64,000 nucleotides of DNA from Sandaracinobacteroides sp041675905 (GCA_041675905.1 JBAYSX010000015.1:6748-70747), one strand, 5' to 3'. Positions 11,455 through 20,878 are shown, counted from the first letter of the stretch. Numbers and translations are program-made. Notes: generated by a model not told the origin, from the sequence alone.

Positions 11455-12018
11455 CTATAGGCCTTTCATCTGCTGACCCAGCCGTTCGAGGCGGGTCCGG
11501 ACGCTTGAGTCGATTTGTTCGGAGCCGATGCGCACCACCAGCCCGCCGAGGAGATCGGGGTTGACCGTGACATTGGCGATAATGTTGCGCCCAGTGCGCG
11601 TTTTCAGCTTCGCTTCCAATGCGGCGATTTGATCCGCCGATAGCGGCGTGGCGCTGGCGACTTCGGCAACCGTGGTGCCGCGATGGGCACTGACCAGGCT
11701 GCCGAACTGCCGGATAATGGCGGAAAGTTCCGCCAGACGCCCGTTCTGCGCCAGCACACCGAGAAAATTGTGGATCAATTGCGGAAGGCCGAGTTCTGTA
11801 GCCACGGCGGTGATCGCGGCGGTGGCCGCTTCCCGACCGATATCCGGCGCAACCGTCAGATGCCGCAGTTCGCTGCTGACGGCGAGCGCTTCCCGCAGTT
11901 TTTCCAGCGCGTTGGCGGTTTCGTCCAGCGATTTCGATTCGAGGGCAAGATCAAACAGGGCTGTGGCGTAACGCCCGGGCAGCCCCGCCGCCATTACCGA
12001 AATCGCAGAATCCGTCAC
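11455..12018 (-). CDS. atpH: ATP synthase F1 subunit delta
   Basis: 187 aa. Peripheral stalk subunit (OSCP-type) holding F1 to the Fo stator. GRYATALFDLALESKSLD at the N-terminus and the C-terminal GGLVVRIGSEQIDSSVRTRLERL are the family marks. The GTG at 12018 is the first start; an in-frame ATG eight codons later (11994) is an alternative. It is the first gene of the F1 cluster. The Fo genes are not in the window, as is usual where F1 and Fo loci are separate. Confidence 0.95.
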   Translation of the reverse strand: MTDSAISVMAAGLPGRYATALFDLALESKSLDETANALEKLREALAVSSELRHLTVAPDIGREAATAAITAVATELGLPQLIHNFLGVLAQNGRLAELSAIIRQFGSLVSAHRGTTVAEVASATPLSADQIAALEAKLKTRTGRNIIANVTVNPDLLGGLVVRIGSEQIDSSVRTRLERLGQQMKGL

Positions 12019-12083
12019 GTCTGCTGACTGCCTTCATGCTTGCGCCGGAGGATTCCGGCCGGGTTGGTCTTTCATTCCGCATG

Positions 12084-12103
12084 GCACCCGGCCGCCAGGG
12101 TGC
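12084..12103. other. Hairpin in the atp leader region
   Basis: GCACCC (12084-12089) and GGGTGC (12098-12103) form a 6-bp stem with an 8-nt loop, between the Smr gene and atpH. No T-run follows on either strand, so it is a weak terminator candidate or a leader structure of the atp messenger. Confidence 0.3.
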
Positions 12104-12192
12104 GGCGTGGGGCTGGGCGGAGGAGTTCGTACCGATGGGAGGAGCGCGGAGTACAAACTACCCTCGGCTGCCCCCGATCGTCTGACGCGGGG

Positions 12193-12220
12193 CTCTAGCA
12201 TGGGTGTTTCCGCGTCGCAA
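12193..12220 (-). promoter_or_regulatory. Possible promoter of the atp operon
   Basis: On the minus strand TTGCGA (12215-12220) and CTAGAG (12193-12198) are separated by 16 nt, resembling a sigma-70 type promoter, about 175 nt upstream of atpH. Identified by eye only; the match to consensus is partial. Confidence 0.25.
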
Positions 12221-12251
12221 GCGCCATGGCGACAGCTTTGTGACGATCAGG

Positions 12252-12848
12252 CTAAACCTGATCCCGGCGGCGTTTCAGGATGATATAGACAGCGCCCGCG
12301 CCCCCGTGGCGCGGATGGGCGCGACGGACTGCGGCAATTCGCGCCGATAGAATCTCTTCCCCCAGCCAGCGGGGGAGTTCGGCCCGGATCGCGCCGCGTC
12401 GCCGGGCCGCATCGCCGCCGAGGCCAGGCATCAGATCGACGGGTGCAGGGCCGGGCCTTCCGCCCTTGCCGGTAATCACCAGAAGGACGCGCGCGCCATG
12501 CGCTTCGGCTGCCAGGACGCGCCGGTAAAGCAGATGGCGCGCGGCCTCGACTGTGTGGCCGTGCAGGTCGATCACATGGTCCGGCACGATGCGCCCGCTG
12601 GTCAGGCGGCGATCCCAGCTGGCGTCGAGCGTTTCGGTGATGGCGTGCGCCCGGACGGGTGCGGCGGCTGCGATGACAGGGGAAGCTGCAACAAACTTGC
12701 GCGGTCCGGCATTGCTGCGGGGTGGCGGGGCAGGCGCGGCGAGCGGCGCGGGGACGGGTGACGGCGGGGCTTTCGGGTGGAGCGGCGTTACCGTGGCGGC
12801 CACCTTTGCCCATAGTGCCCATTCGTCCGCGTCCAGTTTCCGGCTCAT
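12252..12848 (-). CDS. Smr-domain protein
   Basis: 198 aa. The C-terminal Smr (MutS2-related) domain is shown by VIDLHGHTVEAARHLLYRRV, with the LHGHT motif, and RVLLVITGKGG, the TGxG motif. The remainder is a Pro/Ala-rich linker (about 25-75) after a short N-terminal segment MSRKLDADEWALWAKV. Stand-alone Smr proteins have nuclease activity or act on stalled ribosomes in some bacteria; the role here is not known. Its ATG overlaps the mltA stop (ATGA), so the two genes are coupled. The open frame upstream of this ATG runs through mltA and is not used. Confidence 0.85.
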   Translation of the reverse strand: MSRKLDADEWALWAKVAATVTPLHPKAPPSPVPAPLAAPAPPPRSNAGPRKFVAASPVIAAAAPVRAHAITETLDASWDRRLTSGRIVPDHVIDLHGHTVEAARHLLYRRVLAAEAHGARVLLVITGKGGRPGPAPVDLMPGLGGDAARRRGAIRAELPRWLGEEILSARIAAVRRAHPRHGGAGAVYIILKRRRDQV

Positions 12849-13990
12849 GGCTCCTGTCCAGAGAGGCGCTCTGCCGCGAGGCGCGGTAACAGCACGGTCA
12901 GGTTCACCGGAGCTGCCAATGCGCCAGCGATGCGCGCGGCGCGGTCGCCATGACCCCAGAAGATATCGATGCGGTTCGCGCCCCGGATCGCGCCGCCGGT
13001 ATCCGCCGCGACCAGCAGGCGACGCCAGGGCTGTCCTTCGACCTCGAGCGTGGCGAACAGCGGCGCGCCTGGCGGGATGCGCGCAAGATCGACGGCGGCG
13101 TTCGCCTCCGCAATCAGCGGCACGCCGAGGGCGCCAATCGGGCCATCCTTGCTGTCGGGGAGGCGGCGGAAGAAAATCCAGGAGGCATTTTCGCGCATCA
13201 ACGCCCGGCCTTCCGCTGGATTCTCCGCGAGCCATGCGCGGATTTCGGCCATGCCAGCCTTTTCCAACTGGCCGCGCTCGCGCAGCAGTCGGCCTATCGC
13301 GGTATAGGGATGGCCATTCTGCCCTGCGTAACCGATGCGCCAGAGCTGTCCATCACCGAGACGCAAGCGGCCCGATCCCTGAATTTGCAGGAAAAACAGA
13401 TCGACGGGATCGTTGGCCCACGCCAGCTCCAGGTGTCGCCCGGCCAGTACGCCATTTTCGATTTCCGCACGGCTGTAATAGGGAATGAGGGTCTTGCCGT
13501 CGAACCGGCCCCTTATGCGCCGCCCTGCCAGATCGGCGGCAAAGGCGCCGAGATCTATGTCGAGAAGGTCGGGCGGCAGCCGGTAAATGGCCTGACCGCC
13601 GGGTACGGGGGTCAGGCTGCCCGTGATTTCGGGTTCGAAATAGCCGGTGGCAAGCCCTTTGCCATCCCCCAGACGCACGGCGATAAAATGCCGGTCGAAA
13701 AATTCTGACGTTGGCGTTTGAGTGTCGGCGCAGGCGGCTTGCCAGTCGGCCGGAACGGTCAGGCCGGAACGATCCTGGCGCCGCGCAATCGCCGGACAGG
13801 CGCGGCAGAAAGCCTCATGCGCGTCGGCAGTGGGCGCGAAGCCCGGAAGGGTGGCGGGCGGGCCGATAACGCGCGCCGCCACCGGTGCGGGTTCGACGTG
13901 CGGCGCAGGCCCGACCGACGGCGGCGTGGCAGCGCAGCCGGCGAGCGTCAATGCGATGGTCAGCGCCCATCCCCGAGCCGTAATCCGCAT
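12845..13990 (-). CDS. mltA: MltA-type lytic murein transglycosylase (lipoprotein)
   Basis: 381 aa. Cleaves peptidoglycan glycan strands with formation of 1,6-anhydromuramic acid, in the periplasm at the outer membrane. The signal peptide ends in the lipobox LAGC (Cys at residue 19). The MltA domain includes LIPYYSRAEIENG and IQGSGRLRLGDG, and the C-terminal 3D domain has DTGGAIRGANRIDIFWGHG, with the conserved Asp residues. Gene order Tim44 protein-mltA-smr suggests one operon on the minus strand. Confidence 0.93.
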   Translation of the reverse strand: MRITARGWALTIALTLAGCAATPPSVGPAPHVEPAPVAARVIGPPATLPGFAPTADAHEAFCRACPAIARRQDRSGLTVPADWQAACADTQTPTSEFFDRHFIAVRLGDGKGLATGYFEPEITGSLTPVPGGQAIYRLPPDLLDIDLGAFAADLAGRRIRGRFDGKTLIPYYSRAEIENGVLAGRHLELAWANDPVDLFFLQIQGSGRLRLGDGQLWRIGYAGQNGHPYTAIGRLLRERGQLEKAGMAEIRAWLAENPAEGRALMRENASWIFFRRLPDSKDGPIGALGVPLIAEANAAVDLARIPPGAPLFATLEVEGQPWRRLLVAADTGGAIRGANRIDIFWGHGDRAARIAGALAAPVNLTVLLPRLAAERLSGQEP

Positions 13991-14016
13991 CCCGAACCGT
14001 CGTCAGATCTGCGGCC

Positions 14017-14685
14017 TCAGGCTTCTTCGTCGATGGCGACGACCAGCCACGCCGGATCGCGTGACGCCGTGTGACGGCTGAAGGTCCAGATGTCGTGCGT
14101 TTGGACGGAGGCATCGGGATTGCCGGCGATGACCCGGCCTTCCGAATCGCGCGTGGCGCTGACGATTTCGGCGTCGAAACGGATGGTCACATCGGCCATG
14201 GTGCCGTTGATCCGGGCATCCACGATCGAGGCGCGATCGACTTGCAGCAAGCGGTTATCCAGCCGCTCGCCGGCGTCGGCGCGGGCAGCGATCGCTGCAC
14301 GGAACTGGCCCAGAATCTCGTCGGATACCAGGTCTGGCAGTGCATCAATGTCGCCATTCCAGAAGGATTCCAGGACCATCGCATAGGCTGTCTGGGCAGA
14401 CGCCAGGAAGCGCGCCGGATCAAAGCTGCGGTCGGCCTGCATCACGGCTTCCAGACCCGGGCGGACGCCGGGTTCGATATCCGCCGGCAACTCGGGAAGG
14501 GGAAACATCTCCGCTTCGTTGGCCTGACGGGCATCCGGGCGGGCGACCTCGGCACGACCGGAGCGGAAAGAGTCGGACACGGGTTTTTCATGGCCGGTGC
14601 GTTTGCCGAGCGCATGATAGAGACGCAGACCAATGAACCCGGCCAGCATGGCCAGGAAAAAAATTTCGATCCATCCGCTCTGCAT
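14017..14685 (-). CDS. Tim44/TimA-domain membrane protein
   Basis: 222 aa. One N-terminal helix (IEIFFLAMLAGFIGLRLYHALG, residues 6-27) anchors a soluble domain from about residue 75. FDPARFLASAQTAYAMVLESFWNGDIDAL and the following strands, ending in DIWTFSRH and PAWLVVAI, match the Tim44-like fold of bacteria and mitochondria. In alphaproteobacteria the relative TimA is an inner-membrane protein of unknown precise function. The gene is divergent from secB with 167 nt between the starts, and is 26 nt upstream of mltA. Confidence 0.85.
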   Translation of the reverse strand: MQSGWIEIFFLAMLAGFIGLRLYHALGKRTGHEKPVSDSFRSGRAEVARPDARQANEAEMFPLPELPADIEPGVRPGLEAVMQADRSFDPARFLASAQTAYAMVLESFWNGDIDALPDLVSDEILGQFRAAIAARADAGERLDNRLLQVDRASIVDARINGTMADVTIRFDAEIVSATRDSEGRVIAGNPDASVQTHDIWTFSRHTASRDPAWLVVAIDEEA

Positions 14686-14852
14686 TCCGGTCCTGCCTCT
14701 GCTTTTCGTTACGCCGTCGCGCCTGTAAACTGAACAGCAGAAATAGTGCCACCGGCACCGGGATACAAGGAACGATATGAAAGCGCTGCTTGCCCGTCGT
14801 TGCGTGGGGTGCTAGCCCGGCGACGATTTTGAGAACGAAATGGGCGACAATC

Positions 14853-15359
14853 ATGACCGACATCTCTGAAGAAGCCGCCGAAGCATTGGCCAATGGCGCC
14901 GATCTCGCGCCGCAAGCCGGAATCCTGAGCCAATATGTGAAAGATCTCTCGTTCGAGAACCCGAACGCGCCGGCCTCGCTGCAGATGCAGGGGCAGCCGA
15001 AGATCGAGATCAACGTCAACGTCAATGCGCGCTCGGGCGGGCAGGATATGTATGAGGTTGAACTGAAAATCGACGCAACGGCGCGCAGCCAGGAAGACAA
15101 GGTCGCTTTCCAGGTTGAGCTGCTTTACGCTGGACTTTTCCGCCTGACGGGCGCGCCGCAGGAAGCGATTGAGCCATTCCTGGTGGTGGAAGCGCCGCGC
15201 ATCCTGTTCCCGTTCGCGCGCCGGGTAATTGCCGACGTCACCCGCGACGGCGGCTTTCCGCCGCTGATGCTGGAGCCGATCGATTTTGGCGGGCTGTACA
15301 TGAACCAGCTGGAGGCCCGGCAGGGCGGCGGCGACGGAGCGACGGTCGGCCACGCCTGA
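14853..15359 (+). CDS. secB: Protein-export chaperone SecB
   Basis: 168 aa. Tetrameric cytosolic chaperone that keeps preproteins unfolded and passes them to SecA. ILSQYVKDLSFENPNAP, the strand pattern EINVNVNA, YEVELKIDATA, and RRVIADVTRDGGFPPLMLEPIDF are diagnostic. The ATG at 14853 gives the normal N-terminus; the frame extends upstream to 14790 but adds residues atypical of the family. The divergent Tim44-domain gene is a natural neighbour since both concern membrane/envelope proteins. Confidence 0.95.
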   Translation: MTDISEEAAEALANGADLAPQAGILSQYVKDLSFENPNAPASLQMQGQPKIEINVNVNARSGGQDMYEVELKIDATARSQEDKVAFQVELLYAGLFRLTGAPQEAIEPFLVVEAPRILFPFARRVIADVTRDGGFPPLMLEPIDFGGLYMNQLEARQGGGDGATVGHA

Positions 15360-15400
15360 CCCCGGCCTGGGCGCAGCACGTCCTTGATCCGGTATATTGA

Positions 15401-16975
15401 ATGTCGCTGATTCGCGCCGCCACCACGGTCGGCGGTTTCACCCTGTTATCGCGCGTCGTCGGCCTCATCCGCGAGATGCTGATGGCGCGCTTTCTTGGCG
15501 CAGGCTTTGCGGCGGACGCCTTTCTGGTGGCGTTCCGCCTGCCCAATCTGTTCCGTTCGCTGTTTGCCGAAGGGGCATTTTCGGCGGCATTCGTGCCAAT
15601 GGTCTCCGCGCGACTGGGAGACCGGCCCGATGGCCAGCGCAACGTCGCCGCGGCGGTGTATTTCACCGAACAGGCGCTGGCGTTGCTGTTGCCGATCCTG
15701 CTGATCTTCACCCTTGTGGTGATGATCGCCGCCGTGCCGGTGGTCTGGCTGATGACCGGCGGTTTCGAGGACCGTTCGCCGGAAAAACTGGAGTTGACCG
15801 TGCTGCTGACGCGGTTGACCTTTCCCTATCTGATGCTGATTTCGCTGGCATCCCTGCTGGGTGGATTGCTGAATGCGCTGGGGCGCTTCTGGGTCTATGC
15901 CGCCGCGCCGATCATCCTCAATCTGGTGTTTATCGCCGGCTTCATCTGGTTTCGCGGCGACGATCCGGTCGATACGGCGGTGATGCAGGCGGCCGCCGTC
16001 ACCATCGCCGGCATTTTGCAACTCTTGTGGCTGGTATGGGGATGCGCGCGCGCCAATGCCCTGCCGCGCCTGCGTTTGCCGAAGCTGACGCCAGGCATGC
16101 GTACGCTGCTGAAACGTATCGGTCCGGCGGCGCTGGGGGCGGGCGCGACGCAGATCAACCTGCTGATATCCACGCTGATCGCGGCGCGGTTGCTGCCGCA
16201 GGGATCGGTCGCCTTCCTTTACTATGCCGACCGGCTGAATCAGCTGGCGCTGGGGATGATCGGCGTCGGCATGGGGGTGGCGCTGTTGCCGACGATGGGC
16301 CGGCTGATTGGCGCGGGTAATATTTCCGCCGCCATCCACCAGCAGAATCGCGCCATCGAATTTGTGCTGCTGTTCGCCATCCCGGCCGCGACTGGTCTGG
16401 TTGTTGCAGCGGAACCGATTATCGCGGCGCTGTTCCAGCAGGGCGAATTTACCGCCAGCGACGCCGCCAACACGGCGGCGGCGCTGCAGGTGTTTTCGCT
16501 GGGATTGCCCGCCTATATGTTGATAAAGGTGCTGACGCCCGGCTTCCATGCGCGCGGGGATACGCGAACACCCATGCGTATCGGGCTGTTGGCAATATTG
16601 GTCAACCTGGCAGGCAATCTGTTGTTGAGCCAGCCTTTCGCGCATGTCGGTATTGCGCTCGCCACGGCCATTTCCGCCTGGGTCAATGTTGGGCTGTTGT
16701 GGTGGTCGCTGCATCGTCGCGGGGATTTCGCTGTGGATGCGGCGCTGTCTCGCGCCGCGCCCCGCATGTTGCTGGCGGGAATGGTGATGGCGGCAGCCGT
16801 CTGGATGCTGGTGGAGCCGTTATTGGCGTGGGCCAGCGGGGATGCCCTTTCGCGTATATTTGCGCTTGCCATCCTGCTGTCGGCTGGCGCAATCAGCTAT
16901 TTTGGCGCCGGCTATCTGGTGAAGGCCTATGATCTCAAACAGATCGTCGGGGCGCTTAAACGAGGCAAATCATGA
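15401..16975 (+). CDS. murJ: Lipid II flippase MurJ
   Basis: 524 aa with about 14 hydrophobic helices, of the MOP exporter fold. Flips the lipid-linked peptidoglycan precursor across the inner membrane. The N-terminus RAATTVGGFTLLSRVVGLIREMLMARFLGAG and RLPNLFRSLFAEGAFSAAFVPM are the MurJ signatures, including the Arg residues needed for function in E. coli. Stop overlaps the trpS start (ATGA), so the genes are coupled. Confidence 0.96.
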   Translation: MSLIRAATTVGGFTLLSRVVGLIREMLMARFLGAGFAADAFLVAFRLPNLFRSLFAEGAFSAAFVPMVSARLGDRPDGQRNVAAAVYFTEQALALLLPILLIFTLVVMIAAVPVVWLMTGGFEDRSPEKLELTVLLTRLTFPYLMLISLASLLGGLLNALGRFWVYAAAPIILNLVFIAGFIWFRGDDPVDTAVMQAAAVTIAGILQLLWLVWGCARANALPRLRLPKLTPGMRTLLKRIGPAALGAGATQINLLISTLIAARLLPQGSVAFLYYADRLNQLALGMIGVGMGVALLPTMGRLIGAGNISAAIHQQNRAIEFVLLFAIPAATGLVVAAEPIIAALFQQGEFTASDAANTAAALQVFSLGLPAYMLIKVLTPGFHARGDTRTPMRIGLLAILVNLAGNLLLSQPFAHVGIALATAISAWVNVGLLWWSLHRRGDFAVDAALSRAAPRMLLAGMVMAAAVWMLVEPLLAWASGDALSRIFALAILLSAGAISYFGAGYLVKAYDLKQIVGALKRGKS

Positions 16976-17976
16976 TTATCGTGTCTGGCATCCAGCCCAC
17001 CGGCAACCCGCATCTTGGCAATTATCTGGGAGCGATCCGCAACTGGGTGCTGATGCAGGATGCACTTTCGGCTGCGGACCAGGCCTTTTACTTTATCGCC
17101 GACATGCATGCGATCACCCTGTGGCAGGATCCTCGGGCATTGGGTCAGGCAACGCGGGAGATCGCCGCGACGCTGATGGCTGCCGGGGTCGATCCGGAAC
17201 GCGTGGCCCTTTTCAACCAGAGCCGCGTGCGCGAACATGCCGAGCTTGCATGGATACTTGGCTGTACCGCGCGCATCGGCTGGCTATCGCGGATGACGCA
17301 GTTCAAGGAGAAATCCGGCAAGGATCGGGAAGGCGCATCCGTTGGCCTTTACACCTATCCGGTGCTGCAGGCAGCGGACATCCTGCTGTACAAGGCGACC
17401 CATGTGCCGGTCGGCGATGATCAGAAGCAGCATCTGGAACTGACGCGCGACATCGCGACCAAATTCAACACGGATTATGCGCGCGATCTGTTCGTGCTGC
17501 CCGAACCGACGATCCCGCCGGAGACACCACGGGTTCGCTCGTTGCGCGATGGATCGGCGAAGATGTCGAAATCCGATCCATCCGACATGAGCCGTATCAA
17601 TCTCACGGATACAGTGGACGATATTCGACAGAAGATTAAAAAGGCCAAAACCGACCCCGAGCCGATTCCGGCTGCTGTCGCGGATCTGGCCCATCGCCCG
17701 GAAGCCCGTAATCTGATCGAGATTTACGCGACATTTGCCGGCAAGGCGACCGTCGATGTGCTGGCGGAGTTTGCCGGTGAGGGATTCGGCAAGTTCAAGC
17801 CAGCTCTGGCCGAATTGATCGTTGAGCAACTGGCACCGATCAACGAGCGTTTCCGGACGCTGCTGGCAGCGCCCGAGCAGATTGACGGGGCGTTGAATCG
17901 CGGAGCAGATGCGGCGCGAACCAGGGCGCGGGAAACCATCGCCGAGGTGCGTGACACCGTTGGGTTCCTTGGCTGA
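16972..17976 (+). CDS. trpS: Tryptophanyl-tRNA synthetase
   Basis: 334 aa. Charges tRNA-Trp. Class I motifs: PTGNPHLGN (residues 9-17, the HIGH equivalent) and KMSKS at about 197-201. Length is standard for the bacterial enzyme. It starts inside the murJ stop codon. Confidence 0.97.
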   Translation: MIIVSGIQPTGNPHLGNYLGAIRNWVLMQDALSAADQAFYFIADMHAITLWQDPRALGQATREIAATLMAAGVDPERVALFNQSRVREHAELAWILGCTARIGWLSRMTQFKEKSGKDREGASVGLYTYPVLQAADILLYKATHVPVGDDQKQHLELTRDIATKFNTDYARDLFVLPEPTIPPETPRVRSLRDGSAKMSKSDPSDMSRINLTDTVDDIRQKIKKAKTDPEPIPAAVADLAHRPEARNLIEIYATFAGKATVDVLAEFAGEGFGKFKPALAELIVEQLAPINERFRTLLAAPEQIDGALNRGADAARTRARETIAEVRDTVGFLG

Positions 17977-18883
17977 ACCCGGGGGCAGCACGGGCCTGTT
18001 ACCCGCCGGCCTGAAGGTCGGCCATGCGCATGATGCACGTGCGGCGACAGGTGTAACCGTTATGCTGCCGGCTTCGCCGGTGGTGATGGCGGTTGATGTG
18101 CGCGGCGGCGGGCCAGGTACCCGGGAGACGGATGCGCTCAATCCGTGGAATCTGGTTGAACGTGTGCATGCGCTGGTGCTGTCTGGCGGCAGCGTTTTTG
18201 GCCTGGCTGCGGCGGATGAAGCAGCGCTCTGGCTGGCGCGTCGTGGCATCGGGCTGGAGATGGGGGAGGGCTTGCCGCGCGTGCCGGTCGTTCCCGCCGC
18301 GATTTTGTTTGATCTGGCCAATGGTGGTGACAAAAGCTGGGCGTTACCGGTCGCCGCCGAGGATCCGCCCTATCGGCAACTCGCCCGCGCCGCCTTGCTG
18401 GGGGCAACGCCGCAGCCGGCGGTCGGGCGGGTGGGGGCTGGTTACGGCGCCCGCTCGGGTAGCCAGCCGGGAGGTATCGGCATCGCATCGGTGACGCTCG
18501 ACGGTGGTGGTCGCATGACGGCGCTGGTCGCCGTGAACAGTTTTGGCGAGGTAACGGGCGACATGCCACCCTTGACCGGACCGGTGCCGATGCCGAAGGG
18601 GCGCGCCATATCCGGCGCCAATACCTGTATCGGGGCTGTCGCCACCGATATCCCGCTGACCCGTGCCGCCGCTTTCCGGGTTGCGATGATGGCCCATGAT
18701 GGCCTGGCGCGGACAATTCGTCCGGTACATACACCATTTGATGGCGACACGCTTTTTGCCCTGTCTGTCGCCACCGCCACGCCGACCATGGTCGATCCGA
18801 TGCTGTTGACGGAATTGGGAACGCGTGCCGCGGATTGTGTGGCACGGGCTGTCCTTCAGGTCGTGGGGCGGGACGGCTATTAG
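17951..18883 (+). CDS. P1-family peptidase (DmpA/S58 type)
   Basis: About 310 aa from the GTG at 17951; ATG at 17909 or TTG at 17960/17969 are alternatives, and the start is not settled because all lie inside or near the end of trpS. The family core is clear: GLLPAGLKVGHAHDARAATGVTV, VHALVLSGGSVFGLAAADE, then VGAGYGARSGSQPGGIGIAS. DmpA-type enzymes are N-terminal nucleophile aminopeptidases that self-cleave; Asn-Thr in SGANTCIGAV (Thr at about residue 225) is the probable cleavage and nucleophile site by analogy. Likely co-transcribed with murJ-trpS. Substrate unknown. Confidence 0.85.
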   Translation: MTPLGSLAEPGGSTGLLPAGLKVGHAHDARAATGVTVMLPASPVVMAVDVRGGGPGTRETDALNPWNLVERVHALVLSGGSVFGLAAADEAALWLARRGIGLEMGEGLPRVPVVPAAILFDLANGGDKSWALPVAAEDPPYRQLARAALLGATPQPAVGRVGAGYGARSGSQPGGIGIASVTLDGGGRMTALVAVNSFGEVTGDMPPLTGPVPMPKGRAISGANTCIGAVATDIPLTRAAAFRVAMMAHDGLARTIRPVHTPFDGDTLFALSVATATPTMVDPMLLTELGTRAADCVARAVLQVVGRDGY

Positions 18884-18898
18884 TCTTGCCTCCGGCGG

Positions 18899-18919
18899 GC
18901 AGGGGTTTGTAGCCCCTGC
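18899..18919 (+). terminator. Hairpin after the P1 peptidase gene
   Basis: GCAGGGG (18899-18905) pairs with CCCCTGC (18913-18919) around a 7-nt loop, 15 nt after the stop codon. No T-run follows, so it would be a weak or Rho-assisted terminator for the murJ-trpS-peptidase transcript. Confidence 0.5.
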
Positions 18920-18985
18920 ACCCTATCACATCGTAAAAATTATATCATGCCTGCCGTAGTGTGCGTTCGACGGCGGATAAAATAA

Positions 18986-19015
18986 TGCCTGCGGCACTTG
19001 TGTGCACCGCAGGCA
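18986..19015 (-). terminator. Terminator of the pnt operon, probably bidirectional
   Basis: TGCCTGCGG (18986-18994) and CCGCAGGCA (19007-19015) form a 9-bp stem. Read on the minus strand it is followed by TTATTTTAT, a good intrinsic terminator about 100 nt past pntB. On the plus strand a weaker T-rich tract begins about 12 nt later. The related sequence GCCTGCCGCAGGC just after the pntB stop (19097-19109) can form a second small hairpin. Confidence 0.7.
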
Positions 19016-19112
19016 ATAAAAACACTGTTTTTGTTTTGGCGCGCCTGTTCCGGATACGCGTAACCTGAATCATGGGCGGCAAGGGGTAAGCCCCCTGCCT
19101 GCCGCAGGCTGG

Positions 19113-20528
19113 TTAATCGAGCGACTTGACCAGTTCGTCGGTCATTTTCTTGGCGTCGCCCAGCAACATCATCGTATTGTCCATGTAGAATACATCATTG
19201 TCCACGCCAGCATAGCCGACGCCGCCCATGGAGCGCTTCAGGAACAATACGGTCTTGGCCTTCCACACTTCCAGCACCGGCATGCCGTAGATCGGCGAGG
19301 ATTTGTCGGTCTGCGCCGCCGGGTTGGTCACGTCGTTCGCGCCGATGACGAAGGCGACATCCGCTTGCGAGAATTCGCTGTTGATGTCTTCCAGTTCGAA
19401 CACTTCATCATAAGGCACATTGGCCTCGGCCAGCAGCACGTTCATATGGCCAGGCATCCGGCCGGCGACCGGGTGAATGGCATATTTCACATCCACGCCA
19501 TGCTGCTTCAGAATGTCTCCCATCTCGCGCAGCGCATGCTGCGCCTGGGACACGGCCATGCCATAGCCCGGCACGATGATGACGCGTTCGGCATTTTGCA
19601 TGATGAAGGCGGCGTCTTCGGCGCTGCCACGCTTCCAGGGGCGATCCGTTTGAGCTGCACCGGCACCACCGGCACCGCTTGTATCGGCTCCGAAGCCGCC
19701 GGAAATGACCGACAGGAAGCTGCGATTCATCGCCCGGCACATGATGTAGCTAAGGATCGCACCTGAGGAACCAACGAGCGCACCCGTGATCACCATGGCT
19801 GTGTTCTGGAGCGTGAAACCCATCGCTGCCGCCGCCCAGCCCGAATAGCTGTTCAGCATGGAGACGACGACGGGCATGTCCGCGCCGCCGATCGGGATAA
19901 TCAGCAGGAAGCCGACGAGGAAGCTAAGGCCCACCAGCACCCAGAACAGTTCCGGCGTACGGACGCCGAATGTGCCGACAAGCACGAGAATGGCGATGAG
20001 GATACCGAAATTCACGAGATGCCGGGCGGGCAGCAGGATCGGCGCGCCGGACATATTGCCGTTCAGCTTCAGGAAGGCGATGACGGAGCCGGAGAAGGTA
20101 ATCGCGCCGATCGCCACGCCCAGGCCCAGCTCGATGCGGCTGCCAAGCAGGATTTCCAGGCCATCCGGTGTGAGAATATCGAACGCGCCGGGATTGAGAT
20201 AGGCCGCTGCCCCCACCAGCACCGCCGCCATACCGACGAGCGAGTGGAAGGCGGCGACCAGCTGGGGCATCGCCGTCATTGCAATGCGGCGGGCTACCAC
20301 CAGACCGATCGTACCACCGATGGCGATGGCGATGAGAATTTCCGGGAGATTGACGAGATCATGGGTGACGAGCGTGGTAATGACGGCAATCGCCATCCCG
20401 ATCATGCCATAGCGGTTGCCGGCGCGCGATGATTCAGGACTGGATAGCCCGCGCAATGCCAGGACGAACAAAACGCCGGAAGCCAGATAGGCCAACATGG
20501 CCCATGCGGGCGTGCTTATCTCGTGCAT
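19113..20528 (-). CDS. pntB: NAD(P) transhydrogenase subunit beta
   Basis: 471 aa. Membrane part and NADP-binding domain (domain III) of the proton-pumping transhydrogenase that makes NADPH from NADH. About eight helices occupy the first 260 residues. The C-terminal domain has VIIVPGYGMAVSQAQHAL and HPVAGRMPGHMNVLLAEANVPYD, the NADP site, and VIGANDVTNPAA. A short low-complexity Gly/Ala linker near residue 282 joins the two parts. Last gene of pntAA-pntAB-pntB, 3 nt after pntAB. Confidence 0.96.
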   Translation of the reverse strand: MHEISTPAWAMLAYLASGVLFVLALRGLSSPESSRAGNRYGMIGMAIAVITTLVTHDLVNLPEILIAIAIGGTIGLVVARRIAMTAMPQLVAAFHSLVGMAAVLVGAAAYLNPGAFDILTPDGLEILLGSRIELGLGVAIGAITFSGSVIAFLKLNGNMSGAPILLPARHLVNFGILIAILVLVGTFGVRTPELFWVLVGLSFLVGFLLIIPIGGADMPVVVSMLNSYSGWAAAAMGFTLQNTAMVITGALVGSSGAILSYIMCRAMNRSFLSVISGGFGADTSGAGGAGAAQTDRPWKRGSAEDAAFIMQNAERVIIVPGYGMAVSQAQHALREMGDILKQHGVDVKYAIHPVAGRMPGHMNVLLAEANVPYDEVFELEDINSEFSQADVAFVIGANDVTNPAAQTDKSSPIYGMPVLEVWKAKTVLFLKRSMGGVGYAGVDNDVFYMDNTMMLLGDAKKMTDELVKSLD

Positions 20529-20531
20529 GGC

Positions 20532-20825
20532 TTAGCGCCCCCCCTTCTTGTCTTTTTTCCTGTACATGGCGAGCATCCGCTCGGTGACGGCGAATCCGCC
20601 GAAAATATTGATGGAAGCCAGCACCACAGCCACCAGCCCCAGCCACCTGGCGGTGTCGTTGCCAGCCGCGGCAGCCGCGATCAGGGCACCGACGATAATG
20701 ACCGACGAGATGGCATTGGTGACGGCCATCAGCGGCGTGTGCAGAGCCGGCGTCACCGACCACACGACATAATAGCCCACGAAGCAGGCCAGCACGAAAA
20801 TTGAAATGGTGGAAATAATATCCAT
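20532..20825 (-). CDS. pntAB: NAD(P) transhydrogenase subunit alpha, membrane part
   Basis: 97 aa with three hydrophobic helices: IISTISIFVLACFVGYYVVW, then TPLMAVTNAISSVIIVGALI, and WLGLVAVVLASINIFGGFAV. It corresponds to the C-terminal portion of the E. coli PntA chain, encoded separately here as in other alphaproteobacteria. Ends in a basic tail KKDKKGGR. Lies between pntAA and pntB. Confidence 0.94.
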   Translation of the reverse strand: MDIISTISIFVLACFVGYYVVWSVTPALHTPLMAVTNAISSVIIVGALIAAAAAGNDTARWLGLVAVVLASINIFGGFAVTERMLAMYRKKDKKGGR

Positions 20826-20878
20826 GACCCTGTTCCTTCACTCCCCGCGGGTGGCGGAGGCGGCGGGTGCCGCCAGGT

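Noticed and set aside
15446..16714. 422-codon open frame antisense to murJ
   Set aside because: Gln/Arg-rich mirror of hydrophobic codons in murJ, a common artefact with membrane proteins.
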